Origin: Corynebacterium renale
Lineage (GTDB): Bacteria; Actinomycetota; Actinomycetes; Mycobacteriales; Mycobacteriaceae
NCBI RefSeq assembly: GCF_002563965.1
Contig: NZ_PDJF01000001.1
Span: 992,001-1,056,000 of the forward strand
Direction of reading: 5' to 3'
Length of the DNA: 64,000 bases
Shown here: in pieces, positions 1 through 9,320 of the stretch
Layout of the letters: each line of letters opens with the position of its first letter
How positions within the stretch are numbered: the stretch's first letter is position 1
Made by a program: the position numbers and the translations under genes
The notes under the pieces: model-generated
Seen by the model: the letters and a program-made list of their open reading frames with translations, nothing else
Databases searched by the model: none
Told to the model about the DNA's origin: nothing

Positions 1-1
1 G

Positions 2-310
2 CTCGCCGTGCGCCGCCCCGCCGATGCGACGCGCCTGCGTGCGCACTTCGTGGGTCTGACGCAGCAGGCGATCCCGCCGAACGCGATCGTCAAGGTCCGC
101 TACGGAACCGCGCTGGTCAAGGCCCGTGTGCAGCCCACTCAGCCGATCGAACTCAACGACATCACCGAGGCCACCGTCCAGCTCGCCCAGCCACTGCCGG
201 TGGAAAAGTACCAGGCCCGGGGAGCGGTGGGCTCACTGTTGCTTATCGACGCCTCCTCCGGCAACACGCTTGCCGCCGGCCTGGTCACCATCGCGGAGGT
301 GCAGGAATGA
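2..310 (+). CDS. cysN: Sulfate adenylyltransferase subunit 1, C-terminal part (cut by window edge)
   Basis: The reading frame enters from the left edge, so only about the last 100 residues are present. They match the C-terminal beta-barrel of CysN, the GTPase subunit that with CysD makes adenosine-5'-phosphosulfate from sulfate and ATP (for example VKVRYGTALVKARV and the closing GSLLLIDASSGNTLAAGLV). The GTP-binding domain lies outside the window. The stop overlaps the next start by 4 bp, so the gene is translationally coupled to the chelatase. The downstream chelatase, sulfur permease and siroheme methyltransferase support an assimilatory sulfate reduction locus. Confidence 0.85.
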   Translation, partial: LAVRRPADATRLRAHFVGLTQQAIPPNAIVKVRYGTALVKARVQPTQPIELNDITEATVQLAQPLPVEKYQARGAVGSLLLIDASSGNTLAAGLVTIAEVQE

Positions 311-966
311 CGATCGCATTAATTACCTTGGCGCACGGCTCACGCCACCCCGGCGCCTCGACTCACGCTGTGGCGCGCGCGGCAGGCCAGGCGGCGGGGT
401 TGGACGCGGATGCTGTGGGGGCGGCGAATTTGGAGTTGGCGCGGCCGTCGTTAAGCGAAGTGGCAGCCGACCTGGTTGCCGCAGGGCACCACCGGGCTGT
501 CGTGGTGCCCCTGCTGTTTACGGAGGCCTACCACTCCACCTGGGATGTGCCCGCGGCGGTGGCGCGCGCTCAGGATGAGACCGGCATCAGCCTGCGCATC
601 GCCGGCGGCCTGGGCACCGGCCCCGACATCTCCGCCGTCCTGGAGAAGCAGGCCCCGGCGGGTAAGCGCACCGTGTTGTACGCGGTGGGCTCCTCGCACG
701 AGCCGGCCAACGCGGCCGTGACGGGCCTGGCGCGCAGCCTGGGCTGGGAGGTGGCGTTCGCTACCCGCAGCCCCCGCTTGGAGGGGCCCGCTCATGTGGT
801 CCCGCTGTTTGTTACGGATGGCCTGCTCTTGGACAAAGCCCGCCACGTGCCCGGGACGCATGTTGCCCCGCCGTTGGGGGAGGCGCTCGCACAGGTCGTG
901 GCTGACCGCTATTTTACGGAGGTGGGGGCATGGTTACGCTCTTCTTCATTAGTATTGCCGGCCTAG
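307..966 (+). CDS. Sirohydrochlorin ferrochelatase-like protein (CbiX/SirB family)
   Basis: A 219-residue protein starting with the CbiX-type motif LITLAHGSRHP, in which the His is the expected metal ligand. A second half resembles the repeated chelatase fold (LYAVGSSHEPAN, then VVPLFVTDGLLLDKA). The family inserts Fe2+ (or Co2+) into sirohydrochlorin. Iron is the likely metal here because siroheme is needed by the sulfite reductase of the sulfate pathway. The start overlaps the cysN stop by 4 bp, and the 3' end overlaps the next gene by 37 bp. Confidence 0.8.
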   Translation: MTIALITLAHGSRHPGASTHAVARAAGQAAGLDADAVGAANLELARPSLSEVAADLVAAGHHRAVVVPLLFTEAYHSTWDVPAAVARAQDETGISLRIAGGLGTGPDISAVLEKQAPAGKRTVLYAVGSSHEPANAAVTGLARSLGWEVAFATRSPRLEGPAHVVPLFVTDGLLLDKARHVPGTHVAPPLGEALAQVVADRYFTEVGAWLRSSSLVLPA

Positions 967-1826
967 CGGCCCAGCTTGTCGACGGTGGACTCGGCATGGG
1001 TTTCGGCGTGACGTCCACAACAATGCTCATCACGCTCGCCGGTGTGACCCCGGCGGCGGCGTCCGCGATCGTGCACGTCGCCGAACTGGGGACCACTGCG
1101 GTCTCCGGGGCCTCGCACTGGAAATTGGGCAACGTGGAATGGAAAGTGGTGGCGCGCCTAGCGATCCCCGGCGGGATCGGTGCCTTCACCGGGGCGACGC
1201 TGCTCAGCAACGTGGATGCCTCGGCCGCCAAGCCGTGGATGTCCGCCATCCTGATCGGTATCGGGCTGTGCCTGATGGTCCGATTCCTGCGGCCCCGCCG
1301 GCCGTCCGGGCGCAGCCACTCCACCCCGTTTCTGGCCGGGTTGGGGCTCTTCGGGGGCTTTATCGACGCCTCCGGTGGCGGCGGCTGGGGCCCGGTGACC
1401 ACGTCCACGCTGCTGGGCCTGGGGAAGCTGGAGCCGCGCAAAGTCATCGGCACGGTGAACACGGCGGAATGCATCGTGGCGCTCGCCGCGACGCTCGGGT
1501 TCGTCGCCGGGCTGTGGGACGAACTCCTCGACCACTTACCGGCGGTACTGGCTCTGCTCGTCGGTGGCTGTATCGCCGCGCCGATAGCGGCGTGGCTGGT
1601 CAGCCGTATTAACCCGGCCGCTTTGGGGAGTTTCGTGGGGTCGCTGATCGTGGCGCTGAACATTCCGCGCCTGATCGGCGGGCAGTACGCCGCGGTAGCC
1701 GTGGTGGCGGTCCTGGTCATCGGCGTGGTCTTGGCCGTGACGTCCTATAAGCGCTCCCGGTTGCGCATCGTTGCCGAGACCAGCCCGGCACGGGAACCGT
1801 CGCTTGTCAGTGATTCCTTGGTTTAG
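930..1826 (+). CDS. TSUP/TauE-family sulfur-compound permease (CysZ-like of corynebacteria)
   Basis: A 298-residue hydrophobic protein with about eight membrane segments. It contains the TSUP-type repeat GGLGMGFGVTSTTMLITLAGV and, in the second half, GGFIDASGGGGWGPVTTS. Corynebacterial sulfate gene clusters end with such a permease, proposed to move sulfate, sulfite or a related compound. The start at 930 has GGAGG just upstream and lies inside the chelatase gene. The substrate is inferred from context only. Confidence 0.8.
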   Translation: MVTLFFISIAGLAAQLVDGGLGMGFGVTSTTMLITLAGVTPAAASAIVHVAELGTTAVSGASHWKLGNVEWKVVARLAIPGGIGAFTGATLLSNVDASAAKPWMSAILIGIGLCLMVRFLRPRRPSGRSHSTPFLAGLGLFGGFIDASGGGGWGPVTTSTLLGLGKLEPRKVIGTVNTAECIVALAATLGFVAGLWDELLDHLPAVLALLVGGCIAAPIAAWLVSRINPAALGSFVGSLIVALNIPRLIGGQYAAVAVVAVLVIGVVLAVTSYKRSRLRIVAETSPAREPSLVSDSLV

Positions 1827-1835
1827 CGCTGTGCT

Positions 1836-1921
1836 TAAGAGCTAGCCTTAATATCCCAGGTCGCTGGCTTCCCCGTGGAGGCGCGCGACCTGGGATATTA
1901 ACCGTGGGCGATAATTATGCA
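1836..1921 (+). repeat. Palindromic repeat family A, copy A1
   Basis: Two perfect 17-bp arms, TTAATATCCCAGGTCGC (1848-1864) and its reverse complement (1885-1901), are followed by a conserved tail ending ATAATTATGCA. The same element recurs at 26829-26925, 34527-34625 and 43471-43570 (the last inverted). It lies between convergent genes. Confidence 0.85.
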
Positions 1922-1937
1922 GGTTTCCGCCAACGCC

Positions 1938-1976
1938 GAAGGCCCTGCCGAACGTTGCGTGTTCGGCAGGGCCTTC
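1938..1976. terminator. Bidirectional hairpin terminator
   Basis: A perfect 16-bp stem, GAAGGCCCTGCCGAAC paired with 1961-1976, has a 7-base loop. It sits between the stop codons of the converging permease and cobA genes. There is no long T-run on the + side. Confidence 0.65.
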
Positions 1977-1988
1977 AGCGTTCGCGCT

Positions 1989-2717
1989 CTAGGTGGTGAG
2001 GCCCGCGACCTCCCCGATGACGTAGACCGCCGGGGCGTGCACCTCGTGTGAGATGATCGTATGGCCCAGCTCCGCCAGGGTGGTGGCAAAGATCCGCTGG
2101 CCAGATAGCGTGCCCTCTTGGATCACTACCGCAGGGGTGGTGGCCGGCTTCCCGGCCTCGAGGAGCGCGCTGGCGATCGCCGGGGCGTTCTTCACGCCCA
2201 TGATCACGGACAGCGTGGCGCCAGAGTGCGCCAGTGCGGCCCAGTCGACCAAGCTTTTCGGATGCCCCGGGGGGAGGTGTCCGGATACGACAGTCACGGC
2301 GTGTGTGGCGCCCCGATGTGTGACGGGGACACCGGCTGCTGCTGGAACCGCAAAGGCACTGGTGACGCCCGGTATGACGGAGCACGGCACGCCGGCTTCC
2401 CGGCACGCCTGCAGTTCTTCGTAACCGCGCCCAAACACGTAGGGATCGCCGCCTTTCAGCCGCGCGACGGTGCGCCCGGCGAGCGCATGCGTCACGATGA
2501 GTTCGTTGATCTTTTCCTGGGCCACCTGTTTGCCGTAGGGCAGTTTGGAGACGTCAATAACCTCGGCCCGTGAATCCGGGCCGAGGAGTTCTGTGACGTC
2601 GGGGGCTAAGTGGTCTACCAGGATGACGTCGGCAGCCTGAAGCGCGCGCAAGCCGCGCACGGTGATGAGGTCCGTCGCGCCAGGTCCGCCGCCGATGAGG
2701 TATGCGTGTTTAGTCAC
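1989..2717 (-). CDS. cobA: Uroporphyrinogen-III C-methyltransferase
   Basis: A 242-residue SAM-dependent tetrapyrrole methylase. It shows the N-terminal GGGPGATDLITVRGLRAL loop, the KGGDPYVFGRG motif and IPGVTSAFAVPAAAGVPVTHR. The enzyme methylates uroporphyrinogen III at C2 and C7 to give precorrin-2, the precursor of siroheme and cobalamin. It is the single-domain form, so oxidation and iron insertion need other proteins such as the chelatase at 307-966. The start overlaps the upstream FprA-like gene by 8 bp. Confidence 0.9.
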   Translation of the reverse strand: MTKHAYLIGGGPGATDLITVRGLRALQAADVILVDHLAPDVTELLGPDSRAEVIDVSKLPYGKQVAQEKINELIVTHALAGRTVARLKGGDPYVFGRGYEELQACREAGVPCSVIPGVTSAFAVPAAAGVPVTHRGATHAVTVVSGHLPPGHPKSLVDWAALAHSGATLSVIMGVKNAPAIASALLEAGKPATTPAVVIQEGTLSGQRIFATTLAELGHTIISHEVHAPAVYVIGEVAGLTT

Positions 2718-3201
2718 AGATAGGCACCTGTTCTGCTTGGTAGAGGGCGTAGGTCCACTGCTCGAGGGTTTCCAGTGGCGCGGTGGTCTGCGACGGGGCT
2801 TGCCACACGGTGATGGGAAGACCCGCTGCTTTGAGTTCGTCGGGGAAGGTGGCGGGGTGCAGCCCGCGTTCTTCGGCGCTGGGGCGTAGTCGGCCGGTGA
2901 AGGCGTCGTACAGGATGTCGGTGGGGTGCCCGTATGGTGAGTGCAGCTCGCTGACGGTGCTGATCACGGCGTCGTAGGTGCGGTTGAGCTGGGCAAGTGC
3001 GACGTCGCGCCCGACGGTGATATTGCCGACGAAGCGGAGCGTTCCTGCGCCGGTTGCGTGTTGCAGGAGTGCGTGTGGGCAGGGGAGCTTGTCGTAGAGG
3101 TCAACGCACATGCCGCGACCTGCTGTGGTGAGTAGTTGGGCTGCGTGTAGGCCGGCCGCGCCGGCGCCGACGACGGCGACGTGGATGCGGGTGTGCGTCA
3201 T
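2710..3201 (-). pseudogene. Shortened FprA-like ferredoxin/NADP reductase (possible remnant)
   Basis: A 163-residue product with the FprA-type N-terminal FAD loop VAVVGAGAAGLHAAQLL, followed by VDLYDKLPCPHALL and LRFVGNITVGRDV...YDAVISTVSE. Intact FprA proteins have about 450 residues. Here the NADP-binding middle is missing, and the rest fits only the extreme C-terminus loosely. The start and an AGGAGG site are intact, and the frame is open to a stop overlapping cobA. It may be an in-frame internal deletion still translated for coupling with cobA. NADP-dependent reductase activity is not expected. Full-length FprA is a usual partner of corynebacterial sulfite reductase. Confidence 0.6.
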
Positions 3202-3389
3202 GTTTCCTCCTTCGTAGTCTTTCCCACAATGTAGACCGCTCGGTATGAAACTGCTAGACAGGTCTGTATATCTGCAGGTGCTGAATGAATAAAACTATAT
3301 TCAAATGCAAAATTGACTTATGGAGTATTGTCTGAATAGTCTGGGAAAAGATTGAATAAGTAATACGAAAGTACCCGTAGGAGAAACCC

Positions 3390-4382
3390 ATGAAACGCAC
3401 TCTCGCTCTCGTCGCGACCGGCCTGGCCGCAGCCCTAGCCCTGACCGGCTGCTCCAGCAGCGACACCACCGCAAACACCGACACCACCGCGGCAAGCTCC
3501 GCGAACAAGGAAACCATCGCGGTAGAAAACTGCGGCTTCACCGTCGAAATCCAGGGTCCAGCCCAGCGCGTGGTCACCACCGAGCAGGGAGCAACTGAAA
3601 CCGTCCTCGCCCTCGGGGCGAAGGACCAGCTGGCCGGCGTTGGCCACACCAAGGACGCATACTGGGACAAGACCGCCGAAGACGCGAAGGACCTGCCGGT
3701 TCTCTCCGACAAGATCCCTACAGCAGAGCAGATCCGCGGCGTTGACGCGGACCTCATCGTCAGCCCGTTCAGCCTGGTCTACGACGCCGACACCTCCGGC
3801 ACCCGCGAAGAAAACGCCAAGCTGGGCGTCGGCGCGTGGTACACCAACCTGGAATGCCAGGACCCAGACGCGAACGCCTACGACACCCTCGAGAAGGACT
3901 ACGAGCAGCTAGGCACGCTCCTCGGCCGTGAAGAAGAAGCCAAGAAGCTCATCGACTTCCAGCGTGAGCAGGTTTCTAAGGCGGAATCCACCGGCAAGGG
4001 CCAGCGCGTGGCCTACCTGTACTCCGTTTACGAGGGTGCCCCGTATGTTGCGGGTAACTTCCCGATCACCGAGACGATCGGAGAAATCACCAACACCAAG
4101 AACGTATTCAGCGATATTGAAGAGGACTGGCCGTCGATTAGCTGGGAAGCGTTCGCAGACAAGGACCCAGAGATCATCATGATCACGGACCTCCCAGGTC
4201 GCGGCGCGCCAGGTGACAAGGCTGAAGAGAAGATCGCCATGCTCAAGGAAAACCCTGCGACCAAGAACATGGACGCTGTGATCAACGAGCGCTTCATCAT
4301 TGTTCCGGGTGTGGGGCTGTCGCCGTCGGCACGCGCGATTGAGCCGCTGCAGGTTATCGGTGAAGGTCTGAAGAAGTTCTAA
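3390..4382 (+). CDS. ABC transporter substrate-binding lipoprotein (FecB/BtuF type)
   Basis: A 330-residue protein with a lipoprotein signal (MKRTLALVATGLAAALALTGC, lipobox LTGC) and a Ser/Thr/Ala linker. Its class III periplasmic-binding fold contains QRVVTTEQGATETVLALGAKDQLAGVG and ends in LSPSARAIEPLQVIGEGLKKF. The family binds iron-siderophores, heme, cobalamin or other metal chelates. It lies directly upstream of its permease and ATPase. Because the operon is followed by urease, nickel or a nickel chelate is a possible ligand, but that is inference. No clear DtxR box is visible in 3202-3389. Confidence 0.85.
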   Translation: MKRTLALVATGLAAALALTGCSSSDTTANTDTTAASSANKETIAVENCGFTVEIQGPAQRVVTTEQGATETVLALGAKDQLAGVGHTKDAYWDKTAEDAKDLPVLSDKIPTAEQIRGVDADLIVSPFSLVYDADTSGTREENAKLGVGAWYTNLECQDPDANAYDTLEKDYEQLGTLLGREEEAKKLIDFQREQVSKAESTGKGQRVAYLYSVYEGAPYVAGNFPITETIGEITNTKNVFSDIEEDWPSISWEAFADKDPEIIMITDLPGRGAPGDKAEEKIAMLKENPATKNMDAVINERFIIVPGVGLSPSARAIEPLQVIGEGLKKF

Positions 4383-5471
4383 ATGAGCATGCAGCACACA
4401 CATCCTGCTGAAGAAGCAGAGACGCGTGCGGGCTCCGATAACGATGCGCCACGTATTAGTACGTGGCGCATTGCCGTGGCCTGGGTCGTAGGCATACTTG
4501 CACTGATTGTCATTGCTGTTGCGTCCGTATTTATGGGTACTGCCAGCCTGACGGTGCCGGAGGTGCTGGGAACGTTCGGGCTCGGCGGGTACGAGGCGCC
4601 GAGTCTTCTGCGCCAGTCGATTCTCCTGGAGTTGCGTATTCCGCGCATCCTCATGGCGATTGTGGTGGGCGCAGCACTCGCGGTGGCGGGTGCCTGCCTG
4701 CAGACGGTCACGCGAAACGCGCTGGCTGAACCGTACCTGCTGGGCATTTCGGGCGGTTCGTCGGTGGGTGCAGTGGCGGTCATCGTCCTGGGGATCAGTG
4801 GCGCGATTGGTGTCACCGGTGGCGCGATGATCGGCGGGCTCGCCGCTTTTGGGCTGCTCATGATCCTGCTGCGTGGCAGTGGTTTCCAGTCGGCCCGGGT
4901 GGTCCTCACTGGTGTGCTGGTGGGCCAGTTTTCCCAGGCCATCATGTATATGCTCATGTTTGCCAAGGGTGACGCGGACGCCATCCAGTCCATCACCGCG
5001 TGGTTGCTGGGTGCGCTGGGTACGTCGCGGTGGGATCAGCTGGCGTTGACGGCGCCCGTGTGTGCTGTTGCGGTCATCATTCTGTGGGCGCTGTCGCGCT
5101 ACCTCGACGTCTTAAGCCTGGGCGACGACACCGCCGAGTCCATGGGCGTGCCGGTGGTGTGGACGCGCGCCGCGGTGCTGGTTATCGTCGCTTTGCTCAC
5201 CGCGTCGACGGTGGCGGCTGTCGGTGCGATCGGCTTCGTCGGCCTGATCGTGCCGCATGCGGTGCGCATGCTGGTGGGGTCGGCGCATCGCCACGTGATT
5301 CCGCTGGCGGCGCTGGTGGGTGGCATTCTTTTGGTGCTTGCCGACGCCGTCGCCCGCATCCTGTTCGACGCCCAGGAACTTCCAGTCGGTGTGATCACGG
5401 CGCTGATTGGTGTGCCGGTGTTCTTCGTTATTTTGCGTCGCGGGCAGCGCGCGAAGGGGAGGGCTGCGTAA
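4383..5471 (+). CDS. FecCD/BtuC-family ABC transporter permease
   Basis: A 362-residue membrane protein whose start follows the binding-protein stop with no gap. It has the family signature RIPRILMAIVVGAALAVAGACLQTVTRNALAEPYLLGISGGSS and the C-terminal AVGAIGFVGLIVPHAVRMLVG coupling region, with about ten membrane helices. It forms the channel of a metal-chelate importer with the neighbouring lipoprotein and ATPase. The substrate is not decided by the sequence. Confidence 0.9.
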   Translation: MSMQHTHPAEEAETRAGSDNDAPRISTWRIAVAWVVGILALIVIAVASVFMGTASLTVPEVLGTFGLGGYEAPSLLRQSILLELRIPRILMAIVVGAALAVAGACLQTVTRNALAEPYLLGISGGSSVGAVAVIVLGISGAIGVTGGAMIGGLAAFGLLMILLRGSGFQSARVVLTGVLVGQFSQAIMYMLMFAKGDADAIQSITAWLLGALGTSRWDQLALTAPVCAVAVIILWALSRYLDVLSLGDDTAESMGVPVVWTRAAVLVIVALLTASTVAAVGAIGFVGLIVPHAVRMLVGSAHRHVIPLAALVGGILLVLADAVARILFDAQELPVGVITALIGVPVFFVILRRGQRAKGRAA

Positions 5472-6269
5472 ATGGCTACGTTGGAAGTTCGCGACGTCAG
5501 CGTCGCATACGGCGACTTCAACGCCGTAAAGAACGTGTCTTTCCGGGCGAACCCCGGTGAAATTGTTGCGTTGGTCGGCCCGAATGGGTGTGGCAAGTCC
5601 TCGCTGTTGAAGTCGATTGTGGGCTTGGGCCACTCGACGGGTGAGGTGCTTATCGACGGCCACGCCTCCTCCTCCATGTCGCGCCGTGAAAAGGTGCGCG
5701 CCTTGTCGTATGCCCCGCAGATGGCGGAGATGGACGTAGATTTGACCGTCGCCGAGATCGTTCGCCTCGGCGTGACCGCCGGCCGCGGGCTTTTCGGGCG
5801 CGGCAAGCCAGACGACGACGCCCGCGTTTCACATTCCTTGGCGCACGTCAATATGACGGACTACCGCAATCATCGCTGGTCGGAGTTGTCGGGCGGTCAG
5901 CGTCAGCGGACGTCGATTGCACGCACGTTGGCGCAGGAATCGTCGGTAGTGCTTCTCGACGAGCCAACGAACCACCTGGATATCGAGCACCAGATGCAGT
6001 TGGCGTCCCTGTTGCGCCACATTGCGTCGACGCACGCTAGCGCGATCGTCGTCGTGCTGCATGATTTGGGCCTGGCAGCGCACGTGGCTGACAAAGTTGC
6101 CGTCATGAATTCTGGCAATCTGGTGGCCTTCGGCACGGTCCGTGAGGCTTTGACGCCGGAGACCATTGCCCAGAATTTCCGGGTGAACGGCGAAATCTAT
6201 GCGGCGGATACGGGTGCGCGGGCGTTGCTTGTGCATCCACCAGAGGCCGAGTGGGGGCGTTCGGTGTAG
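5472..6269 (+). CDS. ABC transporter ATP-binding protein (FecE/BtuD type)
   Basis: A 265-residue ATPase with Walker A GPNGCGKSS, signature LSGGQRQRTSIARTLAQ and Walker B VVLLDEPTNHLD. It begins directly after the permease stop (TAAATG) and closes the three-gene importer operon. A strong hairpin follows it. The D-loop and H-loop regions are intact (VVVLHDLGLAAHVAD), so it should be active. Confidence 0.9.
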   Translation: MATLEVRDVSVAYGDFNAVKNVSFRANPGEIVALVGPNGCGKSSLLKSIVGLGHSTGEVLIDGHASSSMSRREKVRALSYAPQMAEMDVDLTVAEIVRLGVTAGRGLFGRGKPDDDARVSHSLAHVNMTDYRNHRWSELSGGQRQRTSIARTLAQESSVVLLDEPTNHLDIEHQMQLASLLRHIASTHASAIVVVLHDLGLAAHVADKVAVMNSGNLVAFGTVREALTPETIAQNFRVNGEIYAADTGARALLVHPPEAEWGRSV

Positions 6270-6305
6270 CGCTTGTGCGTGACGGGTGGGGTTCGGGTGG
6301 CACGT

Positions 6306-6339
6306 GGGGGCAGCTGCACTCACGCAGTTGCCCCCTTTC
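6306..6339 (+). terminator. Intrinsic terminator after the importer operon
   Basis: A 12-bp stem, GGGGGCAGCTGC (6306-6317) with GCAGTTGCCCCC (6324-6335), has a 6-base loop and ends in TTTC. It separates the importer operon from the urease leader. Confidence 0.75.
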
Positions 6340-6927
6340 GGGGGTGATTTCGGGTAATTGGTCCGGGGCGCTTAAATTTTTTCTTTCCTGCGGTTTTCTG
6401 CAATGGAGAAAGCTATAAATTACACGCGTACCACCGCACGTGGCCCTAAAGTATTATCAATTGAACGCTTGTATGTGCAGTGTAGGGTAGCCAGGAATTG
6501 TGCGTTAAAGCGTCTATTTGAACGTTTTGGGGCGATTTTTGATTGATTGATAGATGCGGTGGCCCTTAAAAGATAGCCGTGACCTGCAGTTTTATTGTGC
6601 TATGGTGGCGTCGAGGTTGAAACGCAGGACCGTTCTGCGCGCCTACGTGCGGGCTGGTCTTGCATAGGGCAACCGTGCACGCTTCCGGGCGGTACTCCTT
6701 ATTTATCTAAGGGGAAATCCGAGGCAGGCAACTCTATAACTACACAGAGTTTTCGTACTGCAGGCAATGGTTATCCTGTGCGGTGTACTCCGCCCCCGGT
6801 AGGGGACCACGTCGGCAGTAGGAGCTATCGCTGGTGGCAGGGTGCCGTTGTAGTGCTGAAAAACAATGAATGCGACACTTTCGCGCCTTAGGCTCTAACG
6901 GGTCGAAATAACAATCGAAGGAGAGTC
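6340..6927 (+). promoter_or_regulatory. Long urease leader with candidate structured RNA
   Basis: About 590 bases without a convincing gene precede ureA. From about 6600 to 6860 there are many short perfect hairpins: AACTCT/AGAGTT, CCTTA/TAAGG, GCGG/CCGC, CCCC/GGGG and GGCA/TGCC. GCAGGCAA occurs twice. I could not match the region to a riboswitch class I know: no B12 box, and no conserved guanidine-I or yybP-ykoY core was recognised. A 98-codon frame at 6595-6891 lacks a ribosome site and runs through the hairpins, so I do not call it a gene. ureA itself has GAAGGAG upstream. Confidence 0.35.
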
Positions 6928-7230
6928 ATGCACCTGACAAACCGTGAGCAAGAAAAGCTGCTCATCGTCGTTGCCGCAGATCTTGCTCGTCGTCGCAAGG
7001 AGCGCGGCGTCAAGTTGAATCACCCAGAGGCAATCGCCCTGATTACCGCTGAGGTTCTCGAGGGTGCTCGCGACGGCAAGACCGTGGCAGAGCTGATGAC
7101 CCTGGGTACTCAGGTTCTTTCTCGCGATGACGTTATGGAAGGCATTCCGGAGATGATTCCGGACATCCAGGTCGAGGCTACGTTCCCCGACGGCACCAAG
7201 TTGGTTACCGTCCACAACCCAATTCGCTAA
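6928..7230 (+). CDS. ureA: Urease gamma subunit
   Basis: A 100-residue protein of standard UreA length, with [27 protein letters not shown] and the conserved end [15 protein letters not shown]. It is the smallest structural subunit of the urea-hydrolysing (UreABC)3 enzyme. A ribosome site GAAGGAG lies 8 bases upstream. ureB follows after 27 bp. Confidence 0.97.
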   Translation: MHLTNREQEKLLIVVAADLARRRKERGVKLNHPEAIALITAEVLEGARDGKTVAELMTLGTQVLSRDDVMEGIPEMIPDIQVEATFPDGTKLVTVHNPIR

Positions 7231-7257
7231 ACACGTTTACGAAAGGCGTCCAGAACT

Positions 7258-7569
7258 ATGACTCCTGGAGAGTACTTCATCCAAGAAGGCGACATCACTC
7301 TGAACGAGGGCAAGGAAGCTATCACCTTGCAGGTGACCAACACCGGTGACCGCCCAGTTCAGGTTGGTTCCCACTTCCACTTCGCAGAAGCGAACTTCGC
7401 TCTCGAGTTTGATCGCGAAGCAGCACGCGGCAAGCGTCTGGATATTCCAGCTGGTACCGCAGTTCGCCTCGAGCCAGGCGACTCCCGCAGCGTGGACCTG
7501 ATCGACTACGGCGGAAACCGTGAGGTTCACGGCTTCAACGGCAAAGTCAACGGTCCTCTGGACAAGTAA
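7258..7569 (+). CDS. ureB: Urease beta subunit
   Basis: A 103-residue UreB starting [20 protein letters not shown], with the signature [19 protein letters not shown] and [15 protein letters not shown]. It is a separate polypeptide, as in most actinobacteria and not fused to UreA. It forms the urease core with UreA and UreC, and is spaced 27 bp from each neighbour in a tight operon. Confidence 0.97.
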   Translation: MTPGEYFIQEGDITLNEGKEAITLQVTNTGDRPVQVGSHFHFAEANFALEFDREAARGKRLDIPAGTAVRLEPGDSRSVDLIDYGGNREVHGFNGKVNGPLDK

Positions 7570-7596
7570 TACAGATAAACAAAGGAGAGCCGTTAT

Positions 7597-9309
7597 ATGT
7601 CTAACAAACTGACTCGCCAGCAATACGCGGAAATCTACGGCCCCACCACGGGTGACCGTGTCCGCCTGGCTGACACTGATCTTATTATCGAAATCGAGAA
7701 GGACTACACCACCTACGGTGAAGAAGTGTCCTTCGGTGGTGGCAAGGTTATCCGTGATGGCATGGGCCAGAACGGTCGCTTTACCCGTGAGGGCTCTGAG
7801 GTTCCTGACCTTGTCATTATTAACGTCATCGTCATGGACTACACCGGCATTTACAAGGCCGACGTTGCAATCCGTGATGGTTACATCTCTGCTATCGGCA
7901 AGGCTGGTAACCCAGACACCCAGGACAACGTGGACATCGTTGTCGGCGTGAACACCGAAGTTATCGCTGGTGAGCACCTCATCCTGACCGCTGGTGGCAT
8001 CGACACCCACATCCACTTCATCTCCCCAGACCAGGTTCCGACCGCTCTGGACAACGGTGTGACCACCTTCATCGGTGGCGGTTTCGGCCCATCGGACGCA
8101 ACCTGTGCAACCACCATCACCCCTGGTGCGTACAACCTGCACCGCATGCTCAAGGCAACCCAGGACCTGCCAATCAACCTTGGCTTCCTGGGCAAGGGTC
8201 ACGCTGCAGAGAAGGCTCCGCTGGAGGAGCAGATCCGCGCAGGTGCTATCGGCCTGAAGATTCACGAGGACTGGGCTTCCACCCCGAACGCTATCGACGT
8301 TGCCCTGACCGTCGCTGACGAGATGGACATCCAGATCGCGATCCACACTGACACCCTGAACGAGGGCGGCTTCGCTGACGACACCATTGCAGCGTTCAAG
8401 GACCGCGTCATCCACACCTTCCACACCGAGGGTGCTGGCGGTGGCCACGCTCCAGACATCGTGAAGGTTGCTGGCCTGAACAACGTTCTGCCTGCGTCCA
8501 CCAACCCAACCCTGCCGTACACCCGTAACACGCTCGAGGAGCACCTCGACATGATTATGGTGTGCCACCACCTCAACCCGGACCTGCCGGAGGACGTTGC
8601 ATTCGCAGACTCCCGCGTCCGTGGCGAGACCATCGCGGCAGAGGACGTCCTGCACGACATGGGCATCCTGTCCATCACCTCCTCTGACTCCCAGGCAATG
8701 GGCCGCGTCGGCGAGGTTGTCACCCGTACCTTCCAGGTTGCGCACCGCATGAAGCAGCAGCGTGGACCGCTCGAGGGCGACGGCGAGGCAGATAACAACC
8801 GCGTCAAGCGCTACATCGCGAAGTTCACCATCAACCCAGCTATCGCTCATGGTATCGCCGACACCGTCGGCTCCATCGAGGTTGGCAAGATGGCTGACCT
8901 GGTCCTGTGGGATCCAGCATTCTTCGCAGTGAAGCCAAAGATGGTCATCAAGGCTGGCATGATCACCCGTGCGAACATGGGTGACTCCAACGGCTCCATC
9001 CCGACCCCGCAGCCACGCACCATGCGCTACCAGTTCGGTGGCCTGGCTCCGTCGGCACGCGAGACCGCTGTGACCTTCCTGCCTACCGTTGCTATTGAGA
9101 ACAACCTGGCAGAAGAGCTCGGCCTGGATCGTAAGGTCGTCGAGGCTCACGGTATGCGTGACATCACCAAGAAGGACATGAAGCTCAACGACGCTACCCC
9201 GAACATCGAGGTCGACCCAGAGACCTGCGAGGTTAAGGTTGACGGCGAGAAGGTAACCTCCGAGGTTGCTACCGAGCTGCCAATGGCTCAGCGTTACTTC
9301 CTGTTCTAA
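7597..9309 (+). CDS. ureC: Urease alpha (catalytic) subunit
   Basis: A 570-residue UreC. Visible active-site elements are the nickel-ligand motif DTHIHF, the lysine in IGLKIHEDW that is carbamylated to bridge the two nickels, the DTLNE segment and the mobile-flap Cys-His motif in [20 protein letters not shown]. Length and motifs are complete, so an active nickel enzyme is expected. Codon use is strongly biased to preferred codons, suggesting high expression. A hairpin follows before ureE. Confidence 0.98.
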   Translation: MSNKLTRQQYAEIYGPTTGDRVRLADTDLIIEIEKDYTTYGEEVSFGGGKVIRDGMGQNGRFTREGSEVPDLVIINVIVMDYTGIYKADVAIRDGYISAIGKAGNPDTQDNVDIVVGVNTEVIAGEHLILTAGGIDTHIHFISPDQVPTALDNGVTTFIGGGFGPSDATCATTITPGAYNLHRMLKATQDLPINLGFLGKGHAAEKAPLEEQIRAGAIGLKIHEDWASTPNAIDVALTVADEMDIQIAIHTDTLNEGGFADDTIAAFKDRVIHTFHTEGAGGGHAPDIVKVAGLNNVLPASTNPTLPYTRNTLEEHLDMIMVCHHLNPDLPEDVAFADSRVRGETIAAEDVLHDMGILSITSSDSQAMGRVGEVVTRTFQVAHRMKQQRGPLEGDGEADNNRVKRYIAKFTINPAIAHGIADTVGSIEVGKMADLVLWDPAFFAVKPKMVIKAGMITRANMGDSNGSIPTPQPRTMRYQFGGLAPSARETAVTFLPTVAIENNLAEELGLDRKVVEAHGMRDITKKDMKLNDATPNIEVDPETCEVKVDGEKVTSEVATELPMAQRYFLF

Positions 9310-9320
9310 GAAGAGGAAAA

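Noticed and set aside
6530..6560. AmtR nitrogen-control box upstream of ureA (TTGATTGATAGATG)
   Set aside because: Only one half fits the CTAT-N6-ATAG pattern; too weak to claim although AmtR controls urease in Corynebacterium glutamicum.
6590..6890. Cobalamin or guanidine-I riboswitch before ureA
   Set aside because: No B12 box or guanidine-I core motif could be found; some superficial similarity only.
6595..6891. 98-codon open frame before ureA
   Set aside because: No ribosome site, amino acid sequence without pattern, and it runs through the hairpins of the leader.
7237..9150. 637-codon open frame antisense to ureC, and similar long antisense frames opposite dnaK (14837-16303), clpB and ureG/ureD
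   Set aside because: They result from strongly biased codon use of the sense genes; no starts with ribosome sites or recognisable domains.
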